From positions 1 to 35,810 of the forward strand of contig MDLC01000034.1 of the NCBI GenBank assembly GCA_001723645.1: DNA of 35,810 nucleotides. Reading direction: 5' to 3'. Origin of the DNA: Candidatus Endobugula sertula (GTDB lineage: Bacteria > Pseudomonadota > Gammaproteobacteria > Pseudomonadales > Cellvibrionaceae). How positions within the stretch are numbered: the first letter of the stretch is position 1; each line of letters begins with the position of its first letter. The translations under genes were made by a program, and so were the position numbers. The notes under the pieces were generated by a model. The model was not told where the DNA came from and ran no database searches. It saw nothing but the letters and a program-made list of their open reading frames with translations. Shown here piece after piece: positions 35,737 to 35,810 of this stretch.

Positions 35737-35810
35737 ACCCGTGGTGCATTCTAAAAAGGTAAGTTGCTCACCCTCGTAAAGACGTTATCATTAATTTTCG
35801 ACTAAAAATG
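35737..35810 (+). mobile_element. Left end of a second copy of the edge insertion sequence
   Basis: ACCCGTGGTGCATT at 35737-35750 is the exact inverse of 129-142. The match then becomes imperfect, as in most terminal repeats. The remaining 60 bases contain a non-coding leader, and the last three bases of the window are an ATG (35808-35810), plausibly the transposase start. The orientation is the same as in the copy at the left edge. The element continues outside the window. Confidence 0.75.

Overview
The window looks like an AT-rich gammaproteobacterial chromosome. The backbone genes are a typical gammaproteobacterial set: a mutY-yggX pair, FabA/FabB unsaturated fatty acid synthesis, GalU, an L-type NAD-glutamate dehydrogenase and a thiC-thiO-thiS-thiG-thiDE operon. 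I cannot name the genus. A host-associated or aquatic lineage of the Legionellales/Thiotrichales kind would fit, but that is inference.

Both edges lie in the same insertion sequence. Bases 1-142 are the right end of an IS (transposase C-terminus plus terminal repeat). Bases 35737-35810 are the left end of an IS with the same 14-bp terminal inverted repeat, in the same orientation. Either a 35.6-kb segment sits between two direct IS copies, or the contig simply breaks at a repeat.

Region 1 (about 143-9568) is a decayed integrative element abutting the 3' end of tRNA-Phe. It carries a metzincin-like metalloprotease, an intact YafQ/DinJ-type toxin-antitoxin pair, a small serine resolvase that seems frameshifted at its C-terminus, a J-domain protein, a HEPN-motif protein, a LapG-like (C93) cysteine peptidase, an ankyrin-like protein, several unknown genes, and a large serine recombinase that has lost its whole catalytic N-terminus. 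Non-coding parts hold strong hairpins, including a 350-base hairpin-dense stretch (5523-5870) that may be a structured RNA next to the HEPN gene.

Region 2 (9569-17662): tRNA-Phe, yggX and mutY on the minus strand. Divergent from them is a Fur-box-headed cluster of a secreted DUF4856-like protein, a fatty acid hydroxylase/sterol desaturase family enzyme and a complete ferric iron ABC transporter. A terminator lies between the binding-protein and permease genes.

Region 3 (about 17739-24810): a TPP riboswitch followed by the thiamine operon, with an MscS-type channel as last gene. thiS is odd twice: a 21-bp hairpin near its start, and a run of nine G encoding the C-terminal Gly-Gly on which sulfur transfer depends.

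Region 4 (24811-31417): an IS630-like remnant, the 1601-residue glutamate dehydrogenase (minus), and a 1.4-kb gene graveyard containing a broken TAXI-type TRAP solute receptor gene.

Region 5 (31418-35736): fabB and fabA (minus), then galU and a phosphomannomutase/phosphoglucomutase gene (plus) for nucleotide-sugar supply.
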